NCBI GenBank assembly: GCA_011772425.1
Contig: WVZO01000397.1
Coordinates: 36,532-74,450 of the forward strand
Length of the DNA stretch: 37,919 bases
From: Candidatus Aminicenantota bacterium
Lineage (GTDB): Bacteria; Acidobacteriota; Aminicenantia; UBA2199
Reading direction: 5' to 3'
The translations under genes were made by a program, and so were the position numbers. Below the pieces are notes generated by a model, which saw only the letters and a program-made list of their open reading frames with translations, was not told the DNA's origin and made no database searches. Positions within the stretch are counted from its first letter, which is position 1. Every line of letters begins with the position of its first letter. Below are positions 20,201-27,040 of this stretch, piece by piece.

Positions 20201-20489
20201 CCTGGGGGTCCATGATTTCCGCTTCTTTCGGCGTATAACCGAAAAAAGACGAATCGAAATATTCGCTCTCATCCATCCCGGCTTTCACTTTTACAAAACA
20301 GGGATTTTTGAGCCGACCGACATCCACCCCTGGTTCCTCCAACTCCTCATCCGAGAAAAAAGAGATACATTCCATACCGTTCTTTACATTTTCCCAGAAT
20401 TCGTCTATGTTTTTAGCACCGGGGAATCTTCCCGCCATGCCGATTACAACGACTTCAAATCCCGGTTCGTCGTTCGCGTTTCCGTTCAT
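11250..20489 (-). CDS. Hybrid PKS-NRPS: KS-AT-KR-ACP-C-A(Leu)-T-C
   Basis: A 3079-residue hybrid synthase. KS spans roughly residues 10-435, with the active cysteine in NTFCSTSLVAVH (Cys182) and histidines in VETHGTGTNLGDP and KTNIGHLNTAAG. AT carries GYSFGEY (Ser644) and SHAVHS, closer to the malonyl-type HAFHS than the methylmalonyl YASHS, so malonyl-CoA is likely. KR has TGGLGNVG near 1191 and the Ser/Tyr region ending AAYTAAN near 1356; there is no DH or ER, so a beta-hydroxy unit is expected. ACP serine sits in LGGDSLKA near 1513. Then C (HHIVTDG, about 1697), A (TSGSTGWPRG, about 2173), T (LGGHSLKA, about 2561) and a second C (HHIISDG, about 2751) at the C-terminus. By-eye specificity residues DAWFLGNVVK equal a known Leu code. 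Start and stop overlap both neighbours by 4 nt, so translation is probably coupled. Architecture sure, substrates predicted. Confidence 0.96.
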   Translation of the reverse strand: MNGNANDEPGFEVVVIGMAGRFPGAKNIDEFWENVKNGMECISFFSDEELEEPGVDVGRLKNPCFVKVKAGMDESEYFDSSFFGYTPKEAEIMDPQVRIFHECVWEALENAGYDPGLYKGLIGLYAGAAANLSWQGAAVLSEAGKDIGPLPAQQLMDKDYMCARIAYKLGLKGPAFIVNTFCSTSLVAVHLACQALLNGECDMALAGGVSITMPPVKGYLYEEGMIYSPDGHCRAFDAGAKGTVFGDGSGVVVLKRLDEALEEGDYIYAVIKGSSINNDGDKKVGFTAPGIEGQAGVIRMALQAAEIEPESITYVETHGTGTNLGDPAEIAALKLAFQTGKKGYCAVGSVKTNIGHLNTAAGAAGFIKTVLALKHKLIPPSLHFTNPNPGIDFKNSPFYVNTKLTEWKSDGYPLRAGVSSFGIGGTNAHVILEEWSEIAGRRGDSPWSPPTSREHQLILLSAKTESALDQMALNLAAYLKKSPHLNLADAAYTLQVGRKAFQHRKMLVCSTKEQAIGALTSAAAPVGRPSEKEPVILHAYSDSREDRPVYFMFSGLGSQYIDMGRELYEKEFLFRQEMDRCFDILNSLVGIDFKEILYPSEPNISLFCPLRDQHAQPLLFSFEYCLAKLLMKWGIKPLAMIGYSFGEYAAACTAGVFSLEDALELVVYRGRLIRETPGGAMLSVPVPQSELKPLLPADLSIAVDNGMSCIVSGAKESVQAFEKQLKEKKYLCNWLETSHAVHSRLMEPIVKKFEEKFLQVRLNKPQIPYISNVTGKFITAEEATNPLYWTKHLRETVRFAGGVKELVKEPGAIFIEIGPGQDLSALVVRYLEDSPEPDQHVINLVRHPRKKVSDQYYLLSKMGFLWLYGIKIDWAGFYSEEKRRRNPLPTYPFEKEQYWLDEIPSGSGYPIYNYHYNIHSQEKELTVAKKPDIADWFYLPQWERSQFMSFGSSGTAGQSCGLVFIDESNFCSQLVKRLCREGWELILVEKGAAFSVKDEQKYIIDPKQRDHYIALMDELQRTNKIPVNIVHLWSLSEVNSNDEELEKEKIDKAQDLGLYSVLYLVQAIDKKGFTEKFNIHIVSNTLHEVRGDEILAPEKATVLGLARTVHQEIVNIKCRCIDIILPVSRSPQEEILVDQLVGEFSFSLQSSERVIAYRGNYRWVETYKPVRLEEIDGAVPRLKEKGVYLITGGLGNVGFILAKYLAKTYRARLILTGRTILPPRLEWESYLAAQRKGGSSSISQKIGKVVELEKMGGEVLACGVDAADEKQMRSLVNQAEERFGPINGIVHAAGIVRGNTLQTLDRIKKEDFQQQFQAKIYGLTVLARLFQGRELDFCLLISSPSSILGGLGLAAYTAANIFMDVFVCRHNRNSCTPWSTVNWGDWESQEKTDEGVFIRGSVGELLMSPEEGVETFRRILKYYRVNRVNQVAVSAGDLQDRIDKWVKLEFLQREDRAQKRKRKPGILKPRPNLMSLYTPPGTPVEEILAEIWINLFGYEKIGIYDDFFELGGDSLKAITAVTLIHKKLATKVPLENFFTVPTIKRLAHYISTGKKSAYFSIGLAEEKEYYLLSSVQKRLYFLQKLEKDNTGYNETIVLLLEGELDIERLRQVVTKLIIRHEILRTSIEVIGEVPVQRILPGVIDDVDVVRYFETSEEEAEKLVKNFIKPFDLSNPPLFRIMVIKIAEGRYIFIRDMHHIVTDGVSDSIFTRDFMKLYANANEEEEPGKIIIQYKDYAEWQQRQTRHEEMKKQEQYWLEVFAGEIPVLNLPAVNARPPVQSFEGFVIPFTLNTYQAESLKKLATGRGVTLYMVLLAIYNIFLSKLCSQEDIVVGTPVAGRRHADIEQVLGMFINTLVLRNFVDESKIFTEFLTDIRRNTLNAFENQDYPFEEIVEHAALNVKRDVSRNPLFDVVFVMQNIDIAEIEIPGLKLKPYKYENTRSKFDLTLRVMEADEGLKLQFEYSTKLFKKETIKRFVNYFKRIASSVVKNPGIKLRQIEIITEKEKNQVLYDFNDTRWDYPKDKTIHQLFEEQAERTPDNIAVVGSQNKTGEVGQLTYKELDQRSGQLAHSLRKKGINADIIVGIAVKPSVNMLIGILGILKSGAAYLPIYPDYPEERINYMLKDSNAGLLLTANELSGIYGDTAYRASTRVLSSTSTLASSQTVPTAGLAYVIYTSGSTGWPRGVMIRHSSLINLCCWHNRCFFVTCQDIAAKYAGFGFDASVWEIFPYLIAGASLIMVPEDIKLDMEQLNRFMERHYITISFLPTQVCEQFMKLENRSLRVLLTGGDKLKHFIKRRYLLVNNYGPTENTVVTTHFDVDQFDHNIPIGQPAANTSIYILDSYGNLQPIGVPGELCIGGDGLARGYLNQPELTAEKFINFSHNTRHLTINTRLYRTGDLACWLPDGNIEFLGRKDFQIKIRGFRVELGEIESQLLKHSQVKETVVLAREDHEGEKYLCAYVVTEPINAPGGNLNVMELKTYLSATLPNYMIPSYFIPLDAIPLTSNGKVDRNALPILGMKQGDDYEAPRDEIEKKLVKIIAEVLKIEEEIIGIDSDFFELGGHSLKAVHLVTRIQVELGVKISLVEIFKNPTARRLRGYIKRSSGDIYIGIKAVEKQEYYDLSQAQKSLWSVDKVGKYQVAYNMSAAYIFEGELRQEVLERTFATIVKRHESLRTIFVMIGNEPGQKILDFEQMDFKVDYIDLRHLPDPEIRARETADQDEAIAFKLEKGPLLRVKLLQTGDYRHILLFTLHHIISDGWSQEVLIDEALTLYNAYSKGTEPPLPPLKIQYKDYAVWHNQLLKNERLKEDRDYWWSQFMGEIPVLDLPTDFKRPPVRTLKGNYVSFELDDSTCKGLLSLGQQNGATLFMTLLASVNLLLYCYSGQEDIILGTVISGRDNKDLTGQMGYFLNTLALRTRFSGSEGFATLLRQVKKTLLGAIKHQLYPFGLLMEDLNLKRDMSRSPLFDVMVHLQDMESAIEMEGMSVKSYEFGARNSKFDLMFNFYQEKNSIFSVLKYKTDLFKYDTIVRMANRFKRLVNNVLENPGKQVSDLTFENEREFKIPGISPISRKRLSPQVQEIR

Positions 20490-23400
20490 TGCCTGCTGCT
20501 CTTTTTCAAACCAAGTCTGTGCTGTTTTCCCTTTTTACTTCTTGAAAATATCTGCGACCGGTCATTATAACAAAAACTCTCTCCTTGACCCATGTCTTCC
20601 TTACTTAACATTTCTGCCGCCGACTTTATCGTAGAATACCTGAACATTGTTATTACAGGTATATCTCTACCCATGGCGTTTTTTAGCTTACCGTTCAACC
20701 GGATAATGTCCAGCGAGGTAAAACCGAGATCAAAAAAGTTATCGTAGATGCCCACTTTATCCAGGTTACCTATCTCCATCACCGCAGCGGAAATCAATTT
20801 TTCCATGCTTGTTCCCGGTGCAGCATATGAAGCCCGCAAAGGATGACAAACCCCTTTATACGCCTGTAATGCTTTCCTGTCTACTTTACCACTGGGGGTC
20901 AGGGGAATTTGTTCGATGGGTACAAAATACCGGGGAACCATGTAAGCGGGTACCGATTCCCTGAGTATTTTCAGTAAGTAATTTTGATCGATTTCTTCCC
21001 GGCCGGTGTAAAATACGGTTAAATAACTCTCACCGCTGTTATTTTCCCGGCATACCACCGCACTCTTTTCTATGCCTGCCACCTTATCGATCACGCTTTC
21101 TATTTCTCCTATTTCAACGCGATAGCCCCTTATTTTTACCTGCTGATCTTTCCTGCCTGCATATTCGATACTTCCGTCGGGTAAACGCCTTCCCAGGTCA
21201 CCGGTTTTGTAGAGCCTCCGGCGGCCAGGGGGGCTCTTTTCGAGAAAACTGCCCCCCTGGACCCCCCGCAAAAGCTTTTCATTGGTTAACTCCGGGTTAT
21301 TCAAATACCCCAATGCCAGGTAATCGCTTTTGAATACGATTTCACCGGTTCGATAAACCGGGACTTCTTCATTTTTCCCATTCATTAACAAAACATCGGT
21401 TTCATCTACAGGAAACCCTACCGGTACAACGTTCCCATGTATCGTCATATGTTTGTCTATGAAGTACTGTAATGTGACCGTGGATTCGGTAGGACCCAAC
21501 CCGTTGATAAATAAACACTCATCCGGGAAAAACCGTTTATAAGTCTCCACATCCTCTTTGTAAACGGCTTCTCCACCCATTACTACCAGCCGGAGGGCGG
21601 GAAATGCTTCGCCGCCGCCCAGCAACCGGGTGAAATACCTGTAAACCGTAGGAGTAGAATGGAAAATCGTTATTTTTTCCTTTTCCAGCCAACGCACCAA
21701 CCGGTTTAAACCGTCCCCCTGTCTCAAATCAAAGGGGTACAACGCGGCACCGTTTAACAGGGCACCGTATATATCCATGACCGCGGCATCAAAACAGTAT
21801 GTACAGGGCATAATTAAGCGGTCCCGCGCATCGATGTGCAAATTATTCGTATACACCCGGATAAAATGCAAAATGTTCCGGTGGTCCTGGACCACACCTT
21901 TGGGTACCCCCGTGGAACCGGAAGTATATAATATATACGCGGGTTGACCCGGGTCGATATCAAGTCCCGGTATCTGCCCGGACAAGGATGACGCAGATAA
22001 TGGGGCTGCGATAGTTTCGATATCGATTACCTGTATCCCGGTGGGGATGTTTTTTGCCAGTTCGTTTGCCAACCGATAATGGGAATTATCCGTGATAAGA
22101 AATTTTGCATCGGAATCTTTTATCATATATATCAACCGCGCAAGAGGATAAGAAGGATCAAGGGGAATATAAAAATTCCCGGATTTTAATACAGCTAAAA
22201 TCCCGGTTATCATGTTCACTCCCTGGCCAAAAAGTAATGCCGCCCCTTGCGGCCGGTTCCCCGCTGTCCCGCACAGGGAATACGCAGCCCGGTCCGAGAT
22301 TTCATCCAGTTCCCGAAAGGTGAGCGACCGGGTTTCGGTTTTCACCGCGATGTTTTCGGGATACACGGCAGCCTGTCGTTTAAAACGCCGGATAATGGAT
22401 TGATGAATATCCTCTTTTTCGAATATCGCGAAAGCGCGCCGCGGTTCTACAAGATTCCCTTTTGTTTCTGCCGGGTTGAAACGAAACAGGCCAAAATCCC
22501 GTATTTTCTTTCCTCCTGTTATTTCAGCCAGTAACCGCACGTATCCCCCGGCAATGTATTCGATTATTCCAGGTGTAAATATTGCTTTGCTGTATCGCCA
22601 GTATATGTCGATACCCTCCGGGTGCTCACGGATATAAGGCTCGAGATCGAAATGAGTGCCGGGCACATTCCCGGGAGAGGTTTCCGCGGCCGTGTCCCCC
22701 AGGTTAAGCATGTTAAACGCCGCAGGAACTTCGGGATACGTCATTCTCAACTCTTCGCATACCAATGCCGCCGGATACCCCTGGTGCCGAAGCGCTTCCA
22801 GGGTATCTGTTTCCACCCGGCCCATAAAATCCGTAAAACTTTCGCCCGGATGAACACGGGTTTTTACTATTACCGAACTTACAAAAAAGCCCACAACCGG
22901 CTGCAATTGGTAATGGTCCCTGCCGGCGCTGATTACCGAACAGGCAATATCCTGCCCTGCTGTGTCCGACAACCGGCTGAGCAGTATCATATAACCGGCC
23001 AGCATTACAATGAAGAGGGTGGTATTATTCGCTTTTGCCAGTTTTTTTAAACGATCTTTAACTTCACGTGCCACTGTGGTCCCGAAGCTGGTGCCTTCGT
23101 TTTTATCTATGCCGCTGTCGACAGCCCACGGCCATTTCACCGTGGGGATGCCTTCTTCTAATTTTTCCCGCCAGAACTCGAAGGAGCGGTCCCGCACCCC
23201 GGGGTCTCTTAATCGCTTGTTATGCCAGGCAGCAAAATCTTTGTATTGAATGGATAAGGACTCCGGCCCGCTCTCCTGTTCCTGGCGGTTCCGGAAGTAC
23301 TCGTGGTAAAAAAAGTAAAATTCCCGTCTGAGGATTTCTGCCGACCAACCGTCGCAAATAATATGATGCATGGTAAATACCAGGTCGAACCATTCCGCAG

Positions 23401-26400
23401 CGATCTTTAACAGGACAATCCTGGCTAAGGGGCCAAGGGTGAGGTCAAAGGGCGCTGCGGTCTCCGCGGCAAATACTTCTTCTCTTTTGCGCTGCTTCTC
23501 TTCCTCTTCCATAAACGAGATGTCCATGACCCGCAAAGGAACCTCGACGCGGTTCACTGCATACTGTACCGGTTTACCGTTAACCTCCTTGAACGCTGTC
23601 CTGGAACTTTCATGACGATCGAAAATTTTAGAGAAGGCTTTCTTAACCGCGTCCGGGACTGCCGGATGCCTTAATTCGATCCGCCCGGACATGTTGAAGG
23701 AGGGATTCCCGGGTTCGAGCCGGTGAAGCAGCCAGAGCCTCTCCTGGTTAAAAGAAAGCTCGTAATAATCTCTTTGTTCCAGGGGTTCTATTGAAACATA
23801 TTCATTCTCTGCGCCCCGTTTAATATACCCTGCCAGGTTCCCCAGGGTGGAAGCCTTAAACATCTCTTCCAGGGATACGTTTACAGCGAATTCTTTTTGT
23901 ATTTTCAAGATGACTGCGATTGCTTTTATAGAGTGGCCGCCCAGGTGGAAAAAATTCGCATCCCTGTCAATGTTACTCTTATCTATTCCCAATACTTGCG
24001 ACCATATCTCTGCCAGTTTATTTTCGGTTTCCCCGCAGGGCGCGGCACCTATTCCCGGGGCTGCTTTGATTTCAACGGCCGGCAGGGCGTTCCGGTCGAC
24101 TTTCCCGTTATGAGTCAGGGGAATCTTTTCGACAGGGACGAAAAACGCGGGGATCATGTAATCGGGCAGCAAATGGGACAGGTATTCTCGTAATTGCGCG
24201 GCACCGGGTACTTTCCCAATGTTAACCCCACCCACAAAATAGGCACAAAGATATACTTCTCCATCTGAGGACTCGCGGCTGATTACAATGGCTTCGATTA
24301 TCCCTTCATGTTTATTTAGATGATTTTCTATTTCTCCCGGTTCAATGCGAAAGCCCCTGATTTTTACCTGGGCATCCATGCGCCCTAAAAACTCGATATT
24401 CCCATCCGCCAGCCAACGAGACAAATCTCCTGTTTTGTAGAGTTTTTTAGAAAAGTTGAGACTATATGTCCTATAGGACCTATAGGACATATAACCGCTA
24501 AAAAGAAATTTCTCGGCGGTCAATTCCGGGTTGTTTAAATAACCCCGTGCAAGACCGGCTCCGGCAATCCACAACTGACCCGGGAGCCCAATAGGCTGCA
24601 AATTCATATTCTTATCCAGGATGAATAACCGGATATTATCGATAGGTTTGCCAATGGGTATGCGCTCGAATTCTTTTCCTGTGGGGCAATCATAATAGGA
24701 TACATCGATGGCGGCTTCCGTGGGACCATATAAATTGGCCAGGCGCACGGCACTGCTGTTATACAGCCGCTCGTTAAACCGCCTGACCTGGTGTGAAGTC
24801 AATGCTTCGCCGCTGCAAATCACCTGCCGTAAAGACGACAACCCGCTCAAACCCGGGGTATTACCGATATATTCCAGGAAGGCATTTAACATGGACGGTA
24901 CGAAATGCATGACAGTCACATGATGACGTTCAATGGTATCGATAATGATTCCAGGGTCTTTTTCACCACCGGGAATCAACAAGCATACACGGGCACCTTC
25001 AATAGCCCACCAGGTTAACTCCCATACCGATACATCGAAAGTAAAAGGAGTTTTTTGAAGAATGACATCGTTTTTCCCGATGGGATAACGAGCCTGCATC
25101 CAATGAAGCCGGTTTACAAGGGCTCGATGTTCGATCATTACACCTTTGGGTTTTCCAGTGGAACCGGAAGTATAGATGACATAGCATAGTTGAGTAGGGT
25201 GAGTAAGGTGAGTAAGGAATTCTTCGCTTAATTCACTCAAACTTATAACCTCAATTCCCCCACTCACCTTACTCAACTCACTCAACTCACTCACCAAAAC
25301 CCTGGCTCCGCTGTCTTTTAACATGTAATCGATGCGCTCTGCGGGGTAATCCGGGTCGATGGGCAAGTAGGCAGCGCCTGCCTTTAATATCCCCAGTATG
25401 CCGATTATCATCTCAATGGAACGTTTCATTTTAATTCCCACAATACTGTTCGTTAGGACGCCTTGTTCCCTTAATGAACAGGCCAATCGATCGGCTTTTT
25501 TATTTAATTCACGATAAGTAATTTCGTGTGATTCGTGGGCTCCCACTGCAGCAGCGGCGTCAGGTGTTCTCTCTACCTGTGCCTCAAATAGCCGGTGAAT
25601 GGTTTTATCTCCTGGATAACCTGTGCTTGTATCGTTAAACTCATACAATATCTTCCTCTTCTCCCCGGCCGGTAATATATCTATCTTGCTTACTTTTTCA
25701 CCAGGGTTCTCTACCATATCATTTAAAACCTGCATAAAATGACCGCATAATCTTGCCGCGGTTTCTTCACCGAACTTCTCACTATTATATATCCAGCTTA
25801 ATTTTATTCCAGCGAATATTGTTATAACCAATGTTAAATCATAATGGGTCTTTTCATATATCGAATAGGAGCGAACAGATAATATGCCGTTTCCCTTCAT
25901 CAGCCTGCTGTTTAACGGGTAATTCTCTATTACTACCACAGAATCGAAAAGGTCTTCCGTGGGATGTATATTACTCCATTCTTTTATATCGGCCAACGGC
26001 GTGCTCTCAAATTCTTCTCTCTCTCCCAGTGACCGCTGGACTGCCGCTAACAGGTCGTTTATTTTTCCCGGGGGCGCAGTCCGGACTCGCAGCGGGGGAG
26101 TGTTTATAAACAACCCCACGATATCTTCGATTCCTTTTATTTTTGCGGTTCTTGCCGACACCGTAGTACCGAAAATCACATCGCTGCTGTCCGTATATCG
26201 CTGCAGCAATATTCCCCAGGCACAATAAAACAACGCAGCTAACGTTACTTTATAGGTTTTAACGAAGTTTTCCAGGTCCTGTGTCATGCCCGGGGAAAGT
26301 TCCAGGGCATACGTTCCTGTATCTTTTTTTCCACCTTGTTTCCCCCCCCCGGTAAAGACCCGGGATATCGCTGTGGGGGAGTCAAAACCTTCCAGGTATA

Positions 26401-27040
26401 ATTTCCAGAACCTTTCCTGCTTGTTTTTGTCCTGTCTTCGAAGCCACGAGACAAACTCTTTAAATTTTACTTTTTCTGGTCTTACCGGTGTCCTATTTCT
26501 TGCCAGTTCCCGGTATGCGCCGAAGAAATCCTCTAAAATAATGCCGTTACTCCAACCGTCATACAGGATATGGTGACTGCTGATTGCCATTTTATACTGC
26601 TTTTTCCCCATTCTAAATAAAAAGATGCGAAAGGGGACACGGGTTAAATCAAAACCTTTATTTCGGTCTCTGGCTAGTATGGTTTTTTTCAGCTCTATTC
26701 TTTTCTTGCTGTTTTGTTCCTGGAAGTTATAGATAACGATTCGCGGGTTATTTTTTTTCAAGATTACCTGGAGGGGTGTTTCTTGTTTTTCCCATAAGAA
26801 CAGGGTTCGCAGCATTTCATTCGTGTCTGCGACAAACTCCCATGCCTTCTTAAAACAGGCAATGTCTATTTCCCCGGAAATTTCCAGGATTAATTGTTCG
26901 ACATAATAATTTTTCCCCCCGTCTTTTAAATAATGATAAAACAGGCCCTCTTGAAGCGGAGTTAAAGCGATGATGTCCGCGACATTTTTCTTACTTATCT
27001 TTCCCGGGTTTCCCGGTGTCGTTATATTTTCTCTTCTCAT
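20486..27040 (-). CDS. NRPS: C-A(Ser)-T-C-A(unassigned)-T
   Basis: A 2184-residue two-module synthetase and the first megasynthase gene of the operon. It begins directly with a condensation domain (LTPLQEGLFYHYL, then HHILYDG near 155). The chain may therefore start with an acyl group or receive one from a protein elsewhere; no acyl-ligase or loading module is in the window. Then A (TSGSTGKPKG, about 625), T (LGGHSIKA, about 1035), C (HHIICDG, about 1225), A (TSGSTGVPKG, about 1706) and T (LGFTSLD, about 2108). The first A domain reads DVWHISLIDK by eye, a Ser-type code. The second reads DAMHVGGVTK, which I cannot assign. The protein ends in a carrier domain plus a basic tail, and the next gene begins with a KS, so the peptide passes to the polyketide module. 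It overlaps the membrane-protein gene upstream by 4 nt (ATGA). Confidence 0.96.
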   Translation of the reverse strand: MRRENITTPGNPGKISKKNVADIIALTPLQEGLFYHYLKDGGKNYYVEQLILEISGEIDIACFKKAWEFVADTNEMLRTLFLWEKQETPLQVILKKNNPRIVIYNFQEQNSKKRIELKKTILARDRNKGFDLTRVPFRIFLFRMGKKQYKMAISSHHILYDGWSNGIILEDFFGAYRELARNRTPVRPEKVKFKEFVSWLRRQDKNKQERFWKLYLEGFDSPTAISRVFTGGGKQGGKKDTGTYALELSPGMTQDLENFVKTYKVTLAALFYCAWGILLQRYTDSSDVIFGTTVSARTAKIKGIEDIVGLFINTPPLRVRTAPPGKINDLLAAVQRSLGEREEFESTPLADIKEWSNIHPTEDLFDSVVVIENYPLNSRLMKGNGILSVRSYSIYEKTHYDLTLVITIFAGIKLSWIYNSEKFGEETAARLCGHFMQVLNDMVENPGEKVSKIDILPAGEKRKILYEFNDTSTGYPGDKTIHRLFEAQVERTPDAAAAVGAHESHEITYRELNKKADRLACSLREQGVLTNSIVGIKMKRSIEMIIGILGILKAGAAYLPIDPDYPAERIDYMLKDSGARVLVSELSELSKVSGGIEVISLSELSEEFLTHLTHPTQLCYVIYTSGSTGKPKGVMIEHRALVNRLHWMQARYPIGKNDVILQKTPFTFDVSVWELTWWAIEGARVCLLIPGGEKDPGIIIDTIERHHVTVMHFVPSMLNAFLEYIGNTPGLSGLSSLRQVICSGEALTSHQVRRFNERLYNSSAVRLANLYGPTEAAIDVSYYDCPTGKEFERIPIGKPIDNIRLFILDKNMNLQPIGLPGQLWIAGAGLARGYLNNPELTAEKFLFSGYMSYRSYRTYSLNFSKKLYKTGDLSRWLADGNIEFLGRMDAQVKIRGFRIEPGEIENHLNKHEGIIEAIVISRESSDGEVYLCAYFVGGVNIGKVPGAAQLREYLSHLLPDYMIPAFFVPVEKIPLTHNGKVDRNALPAVEIKAAPGIGAAPCGETENKLAEIWSQVLGIDKSNIDRDANFFHLGGHSIKAIAVILKIQKEFAVNVSLEEMFKASTLGNLAGYIKRGAENEYVSIEPLEQRDYYELSFNQERLWLLHRLEPGNPSFNMSGRIELRHPAVPDAVKKAFSKIFDRHESSRTAFKEVNGKPVQYAVNRVEVPLRVMDISFMEEEEKQRKREEVFAAETAAPFDLTLGPLARIVLLKIAAEWFDLVFTMHHIICDGWSAEILRREFYFFYHEYFRNRQEQESGPESLSIQYKDFAAWHNKRLRDPGVRDRSFEFWREKLEEGIPTVKWPWAVDSGIDKNEGTSFGTTVAREVKDRLKKLAKANNTTLFIVMLAGYMILLSRLSDTAGQDIACSVISAGRDHYQLQPVVGFFVSSVIVKTRVHPGESFTDFMGRVETDTLEALRHQGYPAALVCEELRMTYPEVPAAFNMLNLGDTAAETSPGNVPGTHFDLEPYIREHPEGIDIYWRYSKAIFTPGIIEYIAGGYVRLLAEITGGKKIRDFGLFRFNPAETKGNLVEPRRAFAIFEKEDIHQSIIRRFKRQAAVYPENIAVKTETRSLTFRELDEISDRAAYSLCGTAGNRPQGAALLFGQGVNMITGILAVLKSGNFYIPLDPSYPLARLIYMIKDSDAKFLITDNSHYRLANELAKNIPTGIQVIDIETIAAPLSASSLSGQIPGLDIDPGQPAYILYTSGSTGVPKGVVQDHRNILHFIRVYTNNLHIDARDRLIMPCTYCFDAAVMDIYGALLNGAALYPFDLRQGDGLNRLVRWLEKEKITIFHSTPTVYRYFTRLLGGGEAFPALRLVVMGGEAVYKEDVETYKRFFPDECLFINGLGPTESTVTLQYFIDKHMTIHGNVVPVGFPVDETDVLLMNGKNEEVPVYRTGEIVFKSDYLALGYLNNPELTNEKLLRGVQGGSFLEKSPPGRRRLYKTGDLGRRLPDGSIEYAGRKDQQVKIRGYRVEIGEIESVIDKVAGIEKSAVVCRENNSGESYLTVFYTGREEIDQNYLLKILRESVPAYMVPRYFVPIEQIPLTPSGKVDRKALQAYKGVCHPLRASYAAPGTSMEKLISAAVMEIGNLDKVGIYDNFFDLGFTSLDIIRLNGKLKNAMGRDIPVITMFRYSTIKSAAEMLSKEDMGQGESFCYNDRSQIFSRSKKGKQHRLGLKKSSRQ
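21214..21279 (+). repeat. Dispersed GC-rich hairpin element inside an NRPS gene
   Basis: GCCTCCGGCGGCCAGG through CCCCCCGCAAAAGCTTTT, near-identical to 33309-33371. It lies in the loop between A6 and A7 of the second A domain of the first synthetase and is translated on the minus strand as roughly KLLRGVQGGSFLEKSPPG, without breaking the frame. Confidence 0.88.
24463..24493. repeat. 31-bp perfect palindrome inside an NRPS gene
   Basis: TATATGTCCTATAGG at 24463-24477, one A, then CCTATAGGACATATA at 24479-24493: 15-bp arms with no mismatch. It is translated as GYMSYRSYRTYS in the A6-A7 loop of the Ser-type A domain, between the ELTAEKF and LYKTGDL motifs. Confidence 0.93.
25191..25295. repeat. 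Tandem and inverted GAGT/ACTC repeats in the A2-A3 loop
   Basis: Short direct repeats of GAGTAAGGT and, on the other side, of CTCAACTCA. GAGTAAGGTGAGT (25201-25213) is a perfect inverted match to ACTCACCTTACTC (25262-25274). The stretch encodes the low-complexity LSELSELSKV...LSELSEEFLTHLTHPTQL just before the A3 motif of the Ser-type domain. Confidence 0.85.
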
